Source of the DNA: an uncultured Tenacibaculum sp.
Lineage (GTDB): Bacteria; Bacteroidota; Bacteroidia; Flavobacteriales; Flavobacteriaceae
NCBI GenBank assembly: GCA_937922085.1
Contig: CAKZVD010000105.1
Location: forward strand, 1 to 37,773
Direction of reading: 5' to 3'
Length of the DNA: 37,773 nt
Under the pieces are notes generated by a model. The model saw only the letters and a list, made by a program, of their open reading frames with translations, had not been told where the DNA came from and searched no databases. Positions 1 to 10,706 of the stretch are shown here, piece by piece (the first letter of the stretch is position 1; each line of letters begins with the position of its first letter). The position numbers were made by a program, and so were the translations under genes.

Positions 1-878
1 TTAGAAAACAAATTTTGATGTTTTGCATATAATGCTGAAAGTTGTGCTAATCTAATTGTTGGAAAATTAGAAGGTCTCATTCTAAAAAACTGAAAATTAT
101 TTTTCTCAATATTCTTTAAATGATATTTATGTTTTAAGTAATTATATGTTTCTTGAAGCTCTTGGTAATATTTTTCTGTTATTTCATCTTCTAAAAAACC
201 TGCCTGACCAAATAATAATGAACTCAACTCTTTTTCCTTATGTTGGTTTTTTCTTAAAACTGAGTATTCAAAAGAGGTTGATAATTTCAAAAAAGCATCT
301 CCATTCACTTTTAATCCAAAATTTTTAGCTAACAACTGAAAAAGAACAGCTTCAAAATCATTATTTGATTTTAATAGCAATGTATTAATAAACTTAGATT
401 TAGTTTCTAACCTTTCAAAAAATAGGCGTTCTAACCAATTATTCATTAAAAATTCATCTACAGTAGCTATTTGTTTTTCGCAGGGTATCCATCGAATATC
501 TTTTGAAAACAATTTTTGATAATTTACTAATACCTCTTTATTTATATTATTTTTTAACTCTAATGTAGGTATCGGTTTATTATTCTTCATGTAAATTTCT
601 ACATCATTCTCATAAACTACATGTAAAATTACTGCATCGTAATTTATATCTTTTTCATGATTGTGTGCATACCAATCAGATGATTTTAAATGAATTTCTA
701 CATTTCCAAACCATAACTGCCCTCCTATTTCTATTTTTGCATTTAAAAAATCTGGTCCTGTATTAGTATTTTGAACTCCTGAATGCAGAATAAAAACATT
801 CTCTTTACTTGCAGTAGATAAATTTAACTGGTTAAACAACTTATATTGCCATATATAATGGAGCAACTTTTCTTTCAT
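1..878 (-). CDS. DUF2851 family protein, 3' end outside window
   Basis: Reading the minus strand from the ATG at 878-876 gives an uninterrupted frame of 292 codons that runs off the window's left edge, so the C-terminus is missing. The protein begins MKEKLLHYIWQYKLF and contains stretches typical of the Bacteroidota DUF2851 family, such as GNVEIHLKSSDWYAHN, ERLFFERLETKS, LLAKNFGLKVNG, FGQAGFLE and RPSNFPTIRLAQL. The family has no established function; no signal peptide or membrane segment is visible, so it is probably cytoplasmic. It diverges from the redoxin gene with only 38 bp between the start codons, so promoter elements of each must overlap the other's leader. The family assignment rests on remembered family motifs, not a search. 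Confidence 0.85.
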   Translation of the reverse strand, partial: MKEKLLHYIWQYKLFNQLNLSTASKENVFILHSGVQNTNTGPDFLNAKIEIGGQLWFGNVEIHLKSSDWYAHNHEKDINYDAVILHVVYENDVEIYMKNNKPIPTLELKNNINKEVLVNYQKLFSKDIRWIPCEKQIATVDEFLMNNWLERLFFERLETKSKFINTLLLKSNNDFEAVLFQLLAKNFGLKVNGDAFLKLSTSFEYSVLRKNQHKEKELSSLLFGQAGFLEDEITEKYYQELQETYNYLKHKYHLKNIEKNNFQFFRMRPSNFPTIRLAQLSALYAKHQNLFS

Positions 879-916
879 AGCTTGTAATTTAAATTCTTTT
901 TCTCGACATTAAATGT

Positions 917-1744
917 ATGAAAAATCTATTAAAATCCATATTCGTCAGCTCTTTTCCTCTTTTTGCTTTAATAATACTTTTTAGGAGTATTACAAATCAT
1001 CTTTTTCATTTAAATATTGCTGGATTATTTATTGCTTCTATTAGTATTGTATTATTTTTTAGTTTACTTTTTATTAAACCAGTTGCTAGAACCTCAAGAA
1101 CTTTATCTCTCTATTCGATTCCTATTTTACTAGGCTTCATTTTCAATTTAATTCAAATTAATTATCCAAGTATTTATATCAGTTCACTTTTATTATTGGG
1201 ATGGTTAATATATCTGTTTTGGTATTCTGTTTTTGAAAATAGAGAAAAAAACATGTTAGAATTAGGTGAAAAAATCACCGATTTAGATTTTCAAAACATT
1301 CTAAACAAAACTGTTACTCTTTCTGATTTTACTGGAGATTATAAAATTTTACTTTTTTACAGAGGTAATTGGTGTCCGTTGTGTATGGCACAAATCAAAG
1401 AAATTGTTAATGAATATAAAGAACTAGAAAAAAGAAATGCCGATGTTCTTTTAATTAGTTCTCAACCTCATTCTTTCACTAAAAGTTTAGCAAAAAAACA
1501 TCATGTCCCATTTCATTTCTTAGTAGACGTAAAAAATAAAGTTGCTAAAAAATTAAAAATTATACATGAAAATGGATTACCCTTCGGATTTCAATTATTC
1601 GGTTATGAATCTGATGTTGTAATGCCTACCTTAATTATAACTGACAAGAACAATAAAATTATTTTTGCAGATTTAACTGACAACTACAGAGTGCGTCCTG
1701 AACCTTCTACTTTTTTAAAAATAATAGACGATAATAATCAATAG
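917..1744 (+). CDS. Membrane-anchored peroxiredoxin-like (AhpC/TSA) protein
   Basis: A 275-residue protein with two parts. Residues about 5-106 hold four hydrophobic membrane-spanning stretches. Residues about 112-275 form a thioredoxin-fold redoxin domain with YRGNWCPLCMAQIKEI, giving a C153-x-x-C156 pair at the position of the peroxidatic cysteine, and later VVMPTLIITD, which holds the proline segment typical of the fold. It likely reduces peroxides or disulfides at the membrane; which side the domain faces is not clear from sequence. The start at 917 was chosen because an earlier ATG at 913 is out of frame. It stands alone, divergent from the DUF2851 gene. The fusion of four membrane segments to a redoxin domain is less usual than the soluble form. 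Confidence 0.8.
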   Translation: MKNLLKSIFVSSFPLFALIILFRSITNHLFHLNIAGLFIASISIVLFFSLLFIKPVARTSRTLSLYSIPILLGFIFNLIQINYPSIYISSLLLLGWLIYLFWYSVFENREKNMLELGEKITDLDFQNILNKTVTLSDFTGDYKILLFYRGNWCPLCMAQIKEIVNEYKELEKRNADVLLISSQPHSFTKSLAKKHHVPFHFLVDVKNKVAKKLKIIHENGLPFGFQLFGYESDVVMPTLIITDKNNKIIFADLTDNYRVRPEPSTFLKIIDDNNQ

Positions 1745-1810
1745 ATTTTATAATATCCTAGTATAAATTTTTTCTATCCATAAACATTAGTTCCCATGGA
1801 AAACAAAAAG

Positions 1811-1818
1811 TATTTTTG
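1811..1818 (+). promoter_or_regulatory. Putative -7 element (TATTTTTG) before nitroreductase gene
   Basis: The octamer matches the Bacteroidota -7 consensus TAnnTTTG and lies 17 bp before the nitroreductase ATG. No TTG was found at the expected -33 spacing, so this is a weak call. Confidence 0.35.
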
Positions 1819-1835
1819 TAAAAAAACTATTTACA

Positions 1836-2468
1836 ATGAATATTATAGAAAGTTTGAAATGGCGCTATGCTGTTAAAAAATTTGACGAAAATAAATATTT
1901 AACCAACGAACAAATTGAAACTTTAAAAGATGCTTTTAATTTAACTGCTACTTCTTATGGTTTACAATCTACTAAACTGGTTGTACTTAAGAATAAAGAA
2001 TTACAAGCAAAACTAGTAGAACATTCTTGGAATCAACAACAAGTTGCGCAAGCATCACATGTATTAATTTTATGTGTTCCTAAAAAATACGATACTAAAA
2101 ATGTAGATAACTATTTTAAATTGGTTAAAGAAGTTAGAAACACTCCAGATGAAATATTAAATCCTTTTAAAGATTTTCTTTTATCTAATTTAGAAAAAAA
2201 GACGCAAGAAGAATTATTTATTTGGAATAAAAATCAAGCCTACATTGCTCTTGGTAACTTACTGACTGCTTGTGCTATTGAAAAAATAGATTCTTGTCCG
2301 ATGGAAGGTTTCACTCCTGAAAAGTATGATGAAATTTTAGGTTTAGATTCACAAAATTTACAATCTGTTGTAGTTTTACCGTTAGGTTTTAGAGCAGAAG
2401 ACGACTACATGAAAGATTTAAAAAAAGTTCGTAAGCAAACCAGTGAAACTGTATTACATATAAATTAA
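1836..2468 (+). CDS. Nitroreductase family NAD(P)H-dependent oxidoreductase
   Basis: This 210-residue protein is of the usual length for the FMN-binding nitroreductase family (NfsB/YdgI-like). The N-terminal segment SLKWRYAVKKFD carries the conserved arginine region that contacts FMN phosphate. The middle has ATSYGLQSTKLVVL, and NQAYIALGNLLTACAIEKIDSCPMEGF is the conserved FMN and dimer-interface segment; the C-terminal LPLGFRAEDD is also typical. Such enzymes reduce nitroaromatics, quinones or flavins with NAD(P)H in the cytoplasm as homodimers; the physiological substrate cannot be read from sequence. It appears to be a single-gene unit ending in a strong terminator at 2496-2539. Confidence 0.9.
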   Translation: MNIIESLKWRYAVKKFDENKYLTNEQIETLKDAFNLTATSYGLQSTKLVVLKNKELQAKLVEHSWNQQQVAQASHVLILCVPKKYDTKNVDNYFKLVKEVRNTPDEILNPFKDFLLSNLEKKTQEELFIWNKNQAYIALGNLLTACAIEKIDSCPMEGFTPEKYDEILGLDSQNLQSVVVLPLGFRAEDDYMKDLKKVRKQTSETVLHIN

Positions 2469-2495
2469 AAAAAGTCAATTGGGGACTATTTGTTT

Positions 2496-2539
2496 AAAAG
2501 TGTTGGTAATTCTTATAATTATCGGCACTTTTTATTTTA
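2496..2539 (+). terminator. Rho-independent terminator after nitroreductase
   Basis: Arms at 2496-2511 and 2517-2533 pair over about 15 bp (AAAGTG against CACTTT, continued by T-G, G-C and A-T pairs), with a short loop and a T-rich tail after the right arm. Confidence 0.8.
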
Positions 2540-2594
2540 TAGCATATTTCTTATATGAAATCGTATTATATTAGTGCCTCTAAAAACTTATTAA

Positions 2595-4127
2595 ATGCAA
2601 CCTATACACATCGTATTACTTATTCTAGCTTACTTTGGTGTTCTTATTTTAATTTCTTACATAACAGGAAAATCTGCAGATAACGATACCTTTTTTAAAG
2701 CAAATAATTCTTCTCCTTGGTATTTAGTTGCTTTTGGTATGATTGGAGCTTCTCTTTCTGGAGTAACATTTATTTCTGTTCCTGGTTGGATTGAAGGTCA
2801 ACAAATGAGTTATATGCAAATGGTATTAGGTTATATTGTTGGTTATGCTGTTATAGGTCTTATTTTATTACCTCTTTACTACAAACTTAACTTAACTTCT
2901 ATTTATACTTATTTAAAAAATCGATTTGGTATAAACTCTTATAAAACAGGAGCTAGTTTCTTTTTATTATCAAGAACGATTGGTGCAGCTTTTAGATTAT
3001 TTTTAGTTGCTAACGTATTACAATTAATCCTTTTTGATGCCTACCAGATTCCTTTTTGGGTTACTGTTACCATTACTATTTTATTAATTTGGTTATATAC
3101 TTTTAAAGGAGGAATTAAAACAATTGTTTGGACAGATACTTTGCAAACTCTTTTTATGCTAATAGCTGTCGGTGTTTGTATCGTAATGATAAAAGATGCT
3201 ATGCAAATAGACAGTCTATTCTCTTATATTTCTGAAAACAAACTTTCTAAAATGTTTTTCTTTGAAGATGTAAAAGCAGGTAATTATTTTTGGAAACAGT
3301 TTTTTTCTGGTGCTTTTATTGCTATTGTTATGACAGGATTAGATCAAGACATGATGCAGAAAAACTTAACCTGCAGAACTTTAAAAGATGCTCAAAAAAA
3401 CATGTTTTGGTTTACTTTAGTATTGGTTATTGTAAACTTTTTCTTTTTAGCCTTAGGAGTATTGTTAACAGACTATGCAGCTATTAATGATATTGCTGCT
3501 CATAAAGATAAATTATTTCCTACCATAGCAATGAGTGGTGAATTAGGTTTAGCTACTTCTTTATTCTTTTTATTAGGTTTAATAGCAGCTGCATATTCAA
3601 GTGCCGATAGTGCTCTAACCTCTTTAACTACTTCTTTTAGTATTGATATACTTGAAATTGATAAAAAGGAAGATGAAAATGAAAAAATAAAAATCCGTAA
3701 AATTATTCATATCATTTTTTCTTTTGTACTAATCATTACCATTTTAATTTTTAAATATGTAATCGCTGATGAAAGTGTAATATCAAAAATTTTCCAATTT
3801 GCAGGTTATACCTATGGACCATTACTTGGTTTATATGCATTTGGTCTGTTTACTAAATTTAAAGTAAAAGACAAATTGGTTCCTATTGTATGTATATTAT
3901 CACCAATTCTTACTTTTTTAATTTCTATTTCTCCTATTATTTATACTTATATTTATAAAATTGAAAATTTAGACTGCCTTAAAATCACTTGGAAATGTCT
4001 CAAAATATATTCTGAAGAAAACTATTATAAATTCGGATTTGAAATACTTATAATCAATGGTATATTAACTTTTTTAGGGCTTTTATTAGTTAAAAAAAAT
4101 AAAAACCAACTACATCATAACTCTTGA
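2595..4127 (+). CDS. Sodium:solute symporter (SSS family)
   Basis: A 510-residue, strongly hydrophobic protein with about 13 membrane segments, as in the SSS family (PutP, NIS, SGLT). Diagnostic stretches are FMIGASLSGVTFISVPGW near the N-terminus (helix-break region), GLDQDMMQKNLTC in the centre and AAAYSSADSALTSLTTSF, which contains the serine pair of the Na2 sodium site. It should import a small organic solute with sodium across the inner membrane; the solute cannot be assigned. The cupin gene follows after 4 bp, so the two are probably co-transcribed. Confidence 0.9.
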   Translation: MQPIHIVLLILAYFGVLILISYITGKSADNDTFFKANNSSPWYLVAFGMIGASLSGVTFISVPGWIEGQQMSYMQMVLGYIVGYAVIGLILLPLYYKLNLTSIYTYLKNRFGINSYKTGASFFLLSRTIGAAFRLFLVANVLQLILFDAYQIPFWVTVTITILLIWLYTFKGGIKTIVWTDTLQTLFMLIAVGVCIVMIKDAMQIDSLFSYISENKLSKMFFFEDVKAGNYFWKQFFSGAFIAIVMTGLDQDMMQKNLTCRTLKDAQKNMFWFTLVLVIVNFFFLALGVLLTDYAAINDIAAHKDKLFPTIAMSGELGLATSLFFLLGLIAAAYSSADSALTSLTTSFSIDILEIDKKEDENEKIKIRKIIHIIFSFVLIITILIFKYVIADESVISKIFQFAGYTYGPLLGLYAFGLFTKFKVKDKLVPIVCILSPILTFLISISPIIYTYIYKIENLDCLKITWKCLKIYSEENYYKFGFEILIINGILTFLGLLLVKKNKNQLHHNS

Positions 4128-4131
4128 TAAA

Positions 4132-4632
4132 ATGACATCACAAGAAATAATACAAAAATTCAATTTAAATAAACATCCTGAAGGAGGCTATTATAAAGAA
4201 ACTCATAGAAGTAGCGGAATTATTAAAAATGAAAATCTTTCTGATAATTTTATTGGAGATAGAAATTACAGTACCTGTATTTATTTTTTATTGACTTCTG
4301 ATAAATTTTCAGCTTTTCATAAAATAAATCAAGATGAAATTTGGCATTTTTACTTAGGAACAACATTGAAATTACATATGATTGCTCCTAACGGAGAATA
4401 TTCTTTTGTTTTAATAGGAAATAATTTAAAAGAAGATGAACACCCACAATTTATTGTTCCTGCTCAATATTGGTTTGCTGCTGAGGTTATAAAAAAAGAT
4501 TCTTTTGCTTTTACTGGTTGTACTGTAGCTCCGGGATTTGATTTTAATGATTTTGTTTTACCAAAAAGTACAGAATTAATTCAATTATTTCCTCAACACT
4601 CAGAAGTTATCTTAAAATTAACACATTCTTAA
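4132..4632 (+). CDS. Cupin protein of the DUF985 family
   Basis: The 166-residue sequence matches the DUF985/Cupin_5 family, with the opening LNKHPEGGYYKETHRS, the core TCIYFLLTSDKFSAFHKI and DEIWHFYLGTTLKLHMI, and the late segment GCTVAPGFDFNDF. These small beta-barrel proteins often bind a metal; their reaction is unknown, although some are compared with sugar-nucleotide epimerase-like cupins. It starts 4 bp after the symporter stop codon and ends before a palindromic terminator, so it is the last gene of a two-gene unit. Confidence 0.88.
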   Translation: MTSQEIIQKFNLNKHPEGGYYKETHRSSGIIKNENLSDNFIGDRNYSTCIYFLLTSDKFSAFHKINQDEIWHFYLGTTLKLHMIAPNGEYSFVLIGNNLKEDEHPQFIVPAQYWFAAEVIKKDSFAFTGCTVAPGFDFNDFVLPKSTELIQLFPQHSEVILKLTHS

Positions 4633-4654
4633 TTCATAAACTATAAGAAAAAAC

Positions 4655-4674
4655 CCTAAGTAAAATTACTTAGG
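4655..4674. terminator. Bidirectional terminator between converging genes
   Basis: CCTAAGTAA at 4655-4663 pairs with TTACTTAGG at 4666-4674. It lies between the stop codons of the cupin gene (+) and the SnoaL-like gene (-), with A-rich sequence on the left and weak T-rich sequence on the right. Confidence 0.7.
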
Positions 4675-4703
4675 ATTTAGAAAAATACTATTAAAAAACA
4701 ATC

Positions 4704-5567
4704 TTAAAACTTTCCGTTCATATTTTTCCTATTTGATTCTGCTGGTATATTTTCAATCACGTCCCAATGCTCAACAATTTTCCCGTTTTCAACACGAAAT
4801 AAATCGTAATAAGCAACATGTTGAGAATCTAAAAACAAACCTTCAGAAATTGCTAGCACAAAATTACCTTCCGCGTATACAAAGTGTAATTTATCATATT
4901 GTAATTTTAAATTATTATCTGCGAAAAATTGTAATGCAGCTCCTAAACCATCTAAACCATTACCTACTTGTGGGTTATGTTGAATATACTTTTCAGTACT
5001 AATGTAATCTGTCACATTATCTTTTCCCTCTTTTAAAATATCGTTTACAAAATTTGTAACCAATGTCTTATTTATAGAAGTTTTATCTACATTTTCTATT
5101 TCAATGGCTCCATCCGTCATTGAATTTCCATTTGCGGTATCTGCAACTAAAACTTCATCCTGTAAATTATCCCAATGCTCTACAATTAATCCATTTTCAA
5201 ATCTAAACACATCAAAAACTACTTGTGGTTTGCCTTCATTCCATGTACCTGAATAAGTGCTATGTAAAAAAACTGTATTTTCTTCAGATAAAACTCTATG
5301 TACCTTTACTTTTATCCCAGTAGGACTCCCTGTAAAAAACGGAATAATTGCATTTTTACCTGAAGGAAAATTTAAATTGTGCTGAACATATTTTGTATCA
5401 CTTACATAGTCTAATGGTAATATATTACCAGATTCAAAAGCTTCAATTAATGCCACTGCCTTCTGTTTATTTGTAAGTTCAGTTACATTTTCTTCAGAAT
5501 CACTGCATGATACAAGAGTTAAAAAAAAGGCTAGTATTAAAATAGAAATATTATTTATTATTTTCAT
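4704..5567 (-). CDS. Lipoprotein with two tandem SnoaL-like (NTF2-fold) domains
   Basis: A 287-residue protein that begins with a hydrophobic signal and the lipobox LVSC (C21), so it should be a lipid-anchored envelope protein. Two homologous halves follow, about residues 33-150 and 165-285. Both carry a YVQHN/YIQHN motif and a VEHWD motif (IVEHWDNLQDE and IVEHWDVIENI). This pattern fits the SnoaL-like polyketide-cyclase/NTF2 superfamily (COG4922-like). The substrate is unknown. The gene is probably monocistronic, converging on the cupin gene and diverging from the next small lipoprotein gene. Confidence 0.82.
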   Translation of the reverse strand: MKIINNISILILAFFLTLVSCSDSEENVTELTNKQKAVALIEAFESGNILPLDYVSDTKYVQHNLNFPSGKNAIIPFFTGSPTGIKVKVHRVLSEENTVFLHSTYSGTWNEGKPQVVFDVFRFENGLIVEHWDNLQDEVLVADTANGNSMTDGAIEIENVDKTSINKTLVTNFVNDILKEGKDNVTDYISTEKYIQHNPQVGNGLDGLGAALQFFADNNLKLQYDKLHFVYAEGNFVLAISEGLFLDSQHVAYYDLFRVENGKIVEHWDVIENIPAESNRKNMNGKF

Positions 5568-5595
5568 TTTATGAATTTTATGAATTTATATACCA

Positions 5596-5603
5596 CAAAA
5601 TTA
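5596..5603 (-). promoter_or_regulatory. Putative -7 element for SnoaL-like lipoprotein gene
   Basis: On the minus strand this reads TAATTTTG, matching TAnnTTTG, 29 bp before the start codon. No TTG was found at a suitable distance upstream. Confidence 0.35.
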
Positions 5604-5741
5604 CTTTCTATTATAACCTTAAACACTATCGTTTTTCAAATGAATAGTGTAAAAAAGGGAAAGTTAAATTAATAAGATTTAGTTTTTTTTAATTAAAACA
5701 GCTTTTTTATTTTTTTAATTACTATTTTATATATTTAACTG

Positions 5742-6254
5742 ATGAAAATGATAAAACCTCTACTGAGTCTATTAATATTTATATTCTATTTTATAGGTTG
5801 TTCACAACAACAATCAAAAATGAAGAAGGAATCTAAAAAAGAATCTTCAATAGAAATCATTGTAGAAAGAGGGGCTTTTCATTATGATAAATTTGTTTTA
5901 AAAGATAGCATCGTTACTTTTTACCCTGAAAAAGAAATTGAGGTTAATTCTAACTCAAAAAACGATGAACAAAAAAAGTATTATCAAAAATCGCAACAAC
6001 AAATTTCTAAAAAACAATTGAAAAATATTTTACTACAACTCGAAGAAAACGATATTTGGAAATTAAAAGATATTTATAAATGTAATAGTAGTTGTACTAG
6101 TTCTTTAAAAGTTATATTAAAAATAGATGGCAAAGAAAAAACAATTAAATGTCAAGACTTTAAAAGAGATTGTCCACAAATCATACAATATATAGAAAAT
6201 CAACTTATTGAATTACACTCTAAAAATTTAAAAAGGGTTATGTTACCTGGGTGA
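5742..6254 (+). CDS. Small lipoprotein of unknown function
   Basis: I do not recognise a family with certainty. The 170-residue product has a signal peptide ending in the lipobox FIGC (C20), followed by a lysine- and serine-rich linker. The globular part has a segment ISKKQLKNILLQLEEND typical of small envelope proteins of flavobacteria, and two cysteine pairs (KCNSSC and KCQDFKRDC), which could form disulfides in the periplasm. It may be related to DUF6438-like lipoproteins, but this is a guess. The gene stands alone, with 174 bp before it and 129 bp after it. Confidence 0.65.
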   Translation: MKMIKPLLSLLIFIFYFIGCSQQQSKMKKESKKESSIEIIVERGAFHYDKFVLKDSIVTFYPEKEIEVNSNSKNDEQKKYYQKSQQQISKKQLKNILLQLEENDIWKLKDIYKCNSSCTSSLKVILKIDGKEKTIKCQDFKRDCPQIIQYIENQLIELHSKNLKRVMLPG

Positions 6255-6383
6255 AAAATCAACTTAATATAGTTTCCATACCTTTCATTTTATCTATCTT
6301 AAACATCGCATATAATTACTTTAATAGTCTAACAAAATGGCATTGTTTTTGGTCATTAAATAGATAATTTAAAAACCAAAAAG

Positions 6384-6818
6384 ATGGGTAATAAATATTT
6401 ACTTCTAACATTTTCATTATTCATATCTATTTTAACATATTCTCAAAAAATTAAAGTAAAATTTAAAAAAGGAAAAGTCTTAGTTAATGGCACAGAAATT
6501 TTAATCTATGAAAAAAGAGAATTAGGAGATGAATTTATAATTTATTCTATTAAAAATAGAGAAGAAATAGCAGATATGGTGCAAATGAATAATGGAACTA
6601 GTGCATATTTAGAAGGTGATTATAAAAGAATGTATTTTAATAATGAAGAAATTAAGATAGAGTCTAGTAGAATTTATTCTAAAGGATGGAAATATGTTAT
6701 AAAACTTCTTATTAAAAATAAAGTTCTAGATATGACAGGGAAAGTAAATCTTGAAAGGCTTCAAAAATTTGCAAAAAAATACGATGAAAATATTACAAAC
6801 CGAACTATTCGTTACTAA
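6384..6818 (+). CDS. Exported protein of unknown function
   Basis: A 144-residue product with an N-terminal Sec-type signal (about residues 1-21, ending LTYSQ) and a lysine-rich mature part with alternating beta-like stretches (VKFKKGKVLVNGTEILIYEK). There is no lipobox and no recognisable domain. It is probably periplasmic or secreted. The gene ends before a strong bidirectional terminator shared with the converging DUF6952-type gene. Confidence 0.6.
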   Translation: MGNKYLLLTFSLFISILTYSQKIKVKFKKGKVLVNGTEILIYEKRELGDEFIIYSIKNREEIADMVQMNNGTSAYLEGDYKRMYFNNEEIKIESSRIYSKGWKYVIKLLIKNKVLDMTGKVNLERLQKFAKKYDENITNRTIRY

Positions 6819-6836
6819 TTTTCATTCAATTTTAAT

Positions 6837-6867
6837 AAAAAACCTAAGTTTAAAACTTAGGTTTTTT
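6837..6867. terminator. Bidirectional terminator overlapping a stop codon
   Basis: The arms AAAAAACCTAAGTT (6837-6850) and AACTTAGGTTTTTT (6854-6867) pair perfectly around a 3-nt loop. The right arm overlaps the stop codon of the converging minus-strand gene at 6866-6868. Confidence 0.85.
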
Positions 6868-7123
6868 ATTTATCTATAGATCCTAAAACACGTTTCATAA
6901 ATGTGTTTAACGCTTCTTTTTTGGGTGTACCGCCTTTTATCATTTTATCAACCTCAACAGCACCATACATATTAGAAATCAATTCTCCTATTACATCCAA
7001 TTCTTCATCTTTCAACGAAGGTACTTCTGTAAGAGCTTCTAATGTTTCAATAGTTTCTAATATATAATCTTGATCATTTTCTTCTATAAAAGAAGTTAAA
7101 TGTTTTATCACTGGTAATTTCAT
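6866..7123 (-). CDS. DUF6952-type small protein of the peroxiredoxin operon
   Basis: An 85-residue acidic protein, probably all helical (SFIEENDQDYILETIETLEA, then LIKGGTPKKEALNTFMKRVLG-like C-terminus). I recall closely similar proteins as a conserved Bacteroidota companion of thioredoxin and peroxiredoxin genes (DUF6952; name from memory). No catalytic cysteine is present, so a structural or regulatory role in the peroxide-reduction complex is possible but unproven. It starts 3 bp after the thioredoxin stop codon and is the last gene of a three-gene operon. Confidence 0.75.
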   Translation of the reverse strand: MKLPVIKHLTSFIEENDQDYILETIETLEALTEVPSLKDEELDVIGELISNMYGAVEVDKMIKGGTPKKEALNTFMKRVLGSIDK

Positions 7124-7126
7124 AAC

Positions 7127-7435
7127 TTATATAACCTCGTTTACCAATTCTTTTAACACATCAAACTTATTTGTTTGTGTTTGATTTACAAACTTACCAT
7201 CTACAAATGTTGCAAAAGTTGGCAAATTATCAACAGTAGCTAATTGTCTACTTTCTGGAAATTTTTCTGCATCAGCAATTACAAAAGAAACAGCTTCATT
7301 TTCTGTTGCTAATTTTTTAAACTTTGGTTTCATTATTCTACAGTTTCCACACCAAGTTGCAGAATATTGTACTACTACTGTTTTATTTTCAGAAACTATT
7401 TCTGTTAAATTATCTTGACTTAATTCTTGTACCAT
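7127..7435 (-). CDS. Thioredoxin-family protein with WCGNC active site
   Basis: A 102-residue single-domain thioredoxin fold without signal peptide. The active site is WCGNC (residues 28-32), with asparagine in place of the usual proline; this should alter the redox potential. The cis-proline segment NLPTFATF and the glycine of VDGKFV are in place. Its position directly between the peroxiredoxin and the DUF6952-type gene suggests that it is the dedicated electron donor of the peroxiredoxin, though this is inferred from context. Confidence 0.9.
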   Translation of the reverse strand: MVQELSQDNLTEIVSENKTVVVQYSATWCGNCRIMKPKFKKLATENEAVSFVIADAEKFPESRQLATVDNLPTFATFVDGKFVNQTQTNKFDVLKELVNEVI

Positions 7436-7507
7436 CTTTTTAAATTATAAATTGAGAATTACGAATTATGAATTTAAAAAACCCATAATTCGTAATCTAT
7501 AATTAGT

Positions 7508-8149
7508 TTAGTTTACCGCTAAATATTCAGCAGTAGCTTTTGCGTTTGGTTGCATAGCTTGTTTTCCTTCTTCCCAGTTTGCAGGACAAACTTCTCCTTT
7601 TTCTTGAACGTGTGTATACGCATCAATTAAACGTAAATATTCATTTACATTACGACCAATTGGCATGTGATTAACACCTTCATGTACCACAGTTCCTTCT
7701 TCATCTATAATATATGTAGCTCTATAAGTTACGTTATCTCCTTCTACTTGTACAGTTCCTGTAGCTTCATCATAGGTTTCGTTAGCAATATCTAAAATAC
7801 CTAAGATAGATGATAAATTACGGTTACTATCTGCTAATAAAGGGTATGTTACACCTTCTATACCACCGTTATCTTTAGATTGGTTTAACCAAGCGAAATG
7901 TACTTCTGGAGTATCACAAGAAGCTCCTATTACAATTGTATTTCTTTTATCGAATTCTGGTAAAGCTTGTTGAAAAGCGTGTAATTCTGTTGGACATACA
8001 AATGTAAAATCTTTTGGATACCAAAATAAAACTACCTTCTTCTTATTGTTTACTGCTTCCTCTAAAACATTTAACTTGAACGTATCTCCCATTTCGTTCA
8101 TTGCATCTACGTTTAAATCTGGGAATTTCTTACCAACTAATGTTGCCAT
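7508..8149 (-). CDS. Typical 2-Cys peroxiredoxin (AhpC/Prx1 type)
   Basis: A 213-residue peroxiredoxin. The peroxidatic cysteine is C52 in FTFVCPTEL and the resolving cysteine is C188 in GEVCPANWEEG, the typical two-cysteine arrangement. The enzyme reduces hydrogen peroxide and organic peroxides in the cytoplasm, and its disulfide is then reduced by a thioredoxin-like partner, here probably the product of the next gene. It is the first gene of the operon, with a well-formed promoter at 8200-8229. The 72-bp gap before the thioredoxin gene contains AATTATGAATT-like short inverted sequences but no clear terminator. It is divergent from katG, giving a peroxide-defence block. Confidence 0.93.
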   Translation of the reverse strand: MATLVGKKFPDLNVDAMNEMGDTFKLNVLEEAVNNKKKVVLFWYPKDFTFVCPTELHAFQQALPEFDKRNTIVIGASCDTPEVHFAWLNQSKDNGGIEGVTYPLLADSNRNLSSILGILDIANETYDEATGTVQVEGDNVTYRATYIIDEEGTVVHEGVNHMPIGRNVNEYLRLIDAYTHVQEKGEVCPANWEEGKQAMQPNAKATAEYLAVN

Positions 8150-8199
8150 CTCTTAATTTTTATTGAGTTATTATTTAATTCTGTTTTTCAAAACAGCTG

Positions 8200-8229
8200 C
8201 AAAAATATTCTCTTTTGAATGTATTACAA
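8200..8229 (-). promoter_or_regulatory. Promoter of the peroxiredoxin operon
   Basis: On the minus strand TTG (8229-8227) is followed after 19 bp by TATTTTTG (8207-8200). This matches the Bacteroidota consensus TTG-N17-23-TAnnTTTG and places the start of transcription roughly 45 nt before the ATG. Confidence 0.65.
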
Positions 8230-8242
8230 GCTAAAATCTACA

Positions 8243-8271
8243 AAAAATTCTTATCCCATTATAAGATTTTT
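8243..8271. promoter_or_regulatory. Inverted repeat between peroxiredoxin and katG promoters
   Basis: The arms AAAAATTCTTAT and ATAAGATTTTT are complementary apart from one extra base and are separated by about 6 bp. The repeat sits just upstream of the -33 element of the peroxiredoxin promoter, where a peroxide-responsive regulator could bind. Binding is inferred only from position and symmetry. Confidence 0.35.
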
Positions 8272-8399
8272 CAATAACTCAAAAAACAAGCCCTTTTACA
8301 TATCATAAAAAACTAATAGTAAACAAACTAAGATACAACTATCATTAAATACTATTTTAAAATAAAAAATATAGATAAAAATTATTCAATGATTTTTTG

Positions 8400-8407
8400 T
8401 AGATTTG
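8400..8407 (+). promoter_or_regulatory. Putative -7 element of katG
   Basis: TAGATTTG matches TAnnTTTG 30 bp before the katG ATG. No TTG lies at the -33 spacing, which would fit a promoter that depends on an activator. Confidence 0.45.
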
Positions 8408-8431
8408 AAATAAGTAAAATCTTAAAACTAA

Positions 8432-10627
<2,196 letters not shown>

Positions 10628-10653
10628 TAACTAAAATTTTTCTGTAGGAATAG

Positions 10654-10683
10654 ATAGCGCCTAAAATTAATTTTAGGCGCTAT
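10654..10683. terminator. Bidirectional terminator between katG and lipoprotein gene
   Basis: A perfect 30-bp palindrome with GC-rich outer arms (ATAGCGCCTAAAA and its complement), followed by T-rich sequence to the right and preceded by A-rich sequence to the left. It serves both converging genes. It has no counterpart after the second katG 3' copy. Confidence 0.88.
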
Positions 10684-10706
10684 TTTAATTTTAGATTAAG
10701 TTATTT

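Noticed and set aside
8311..8355. OxyR-like site with ATAG and CTAT elements before katG
   Set aside because: ATAG and CTAT elements occur, but the spacing is off by one or more bases and no element pair fits the N7 pattern; chance is likely in AT-rich DNA.
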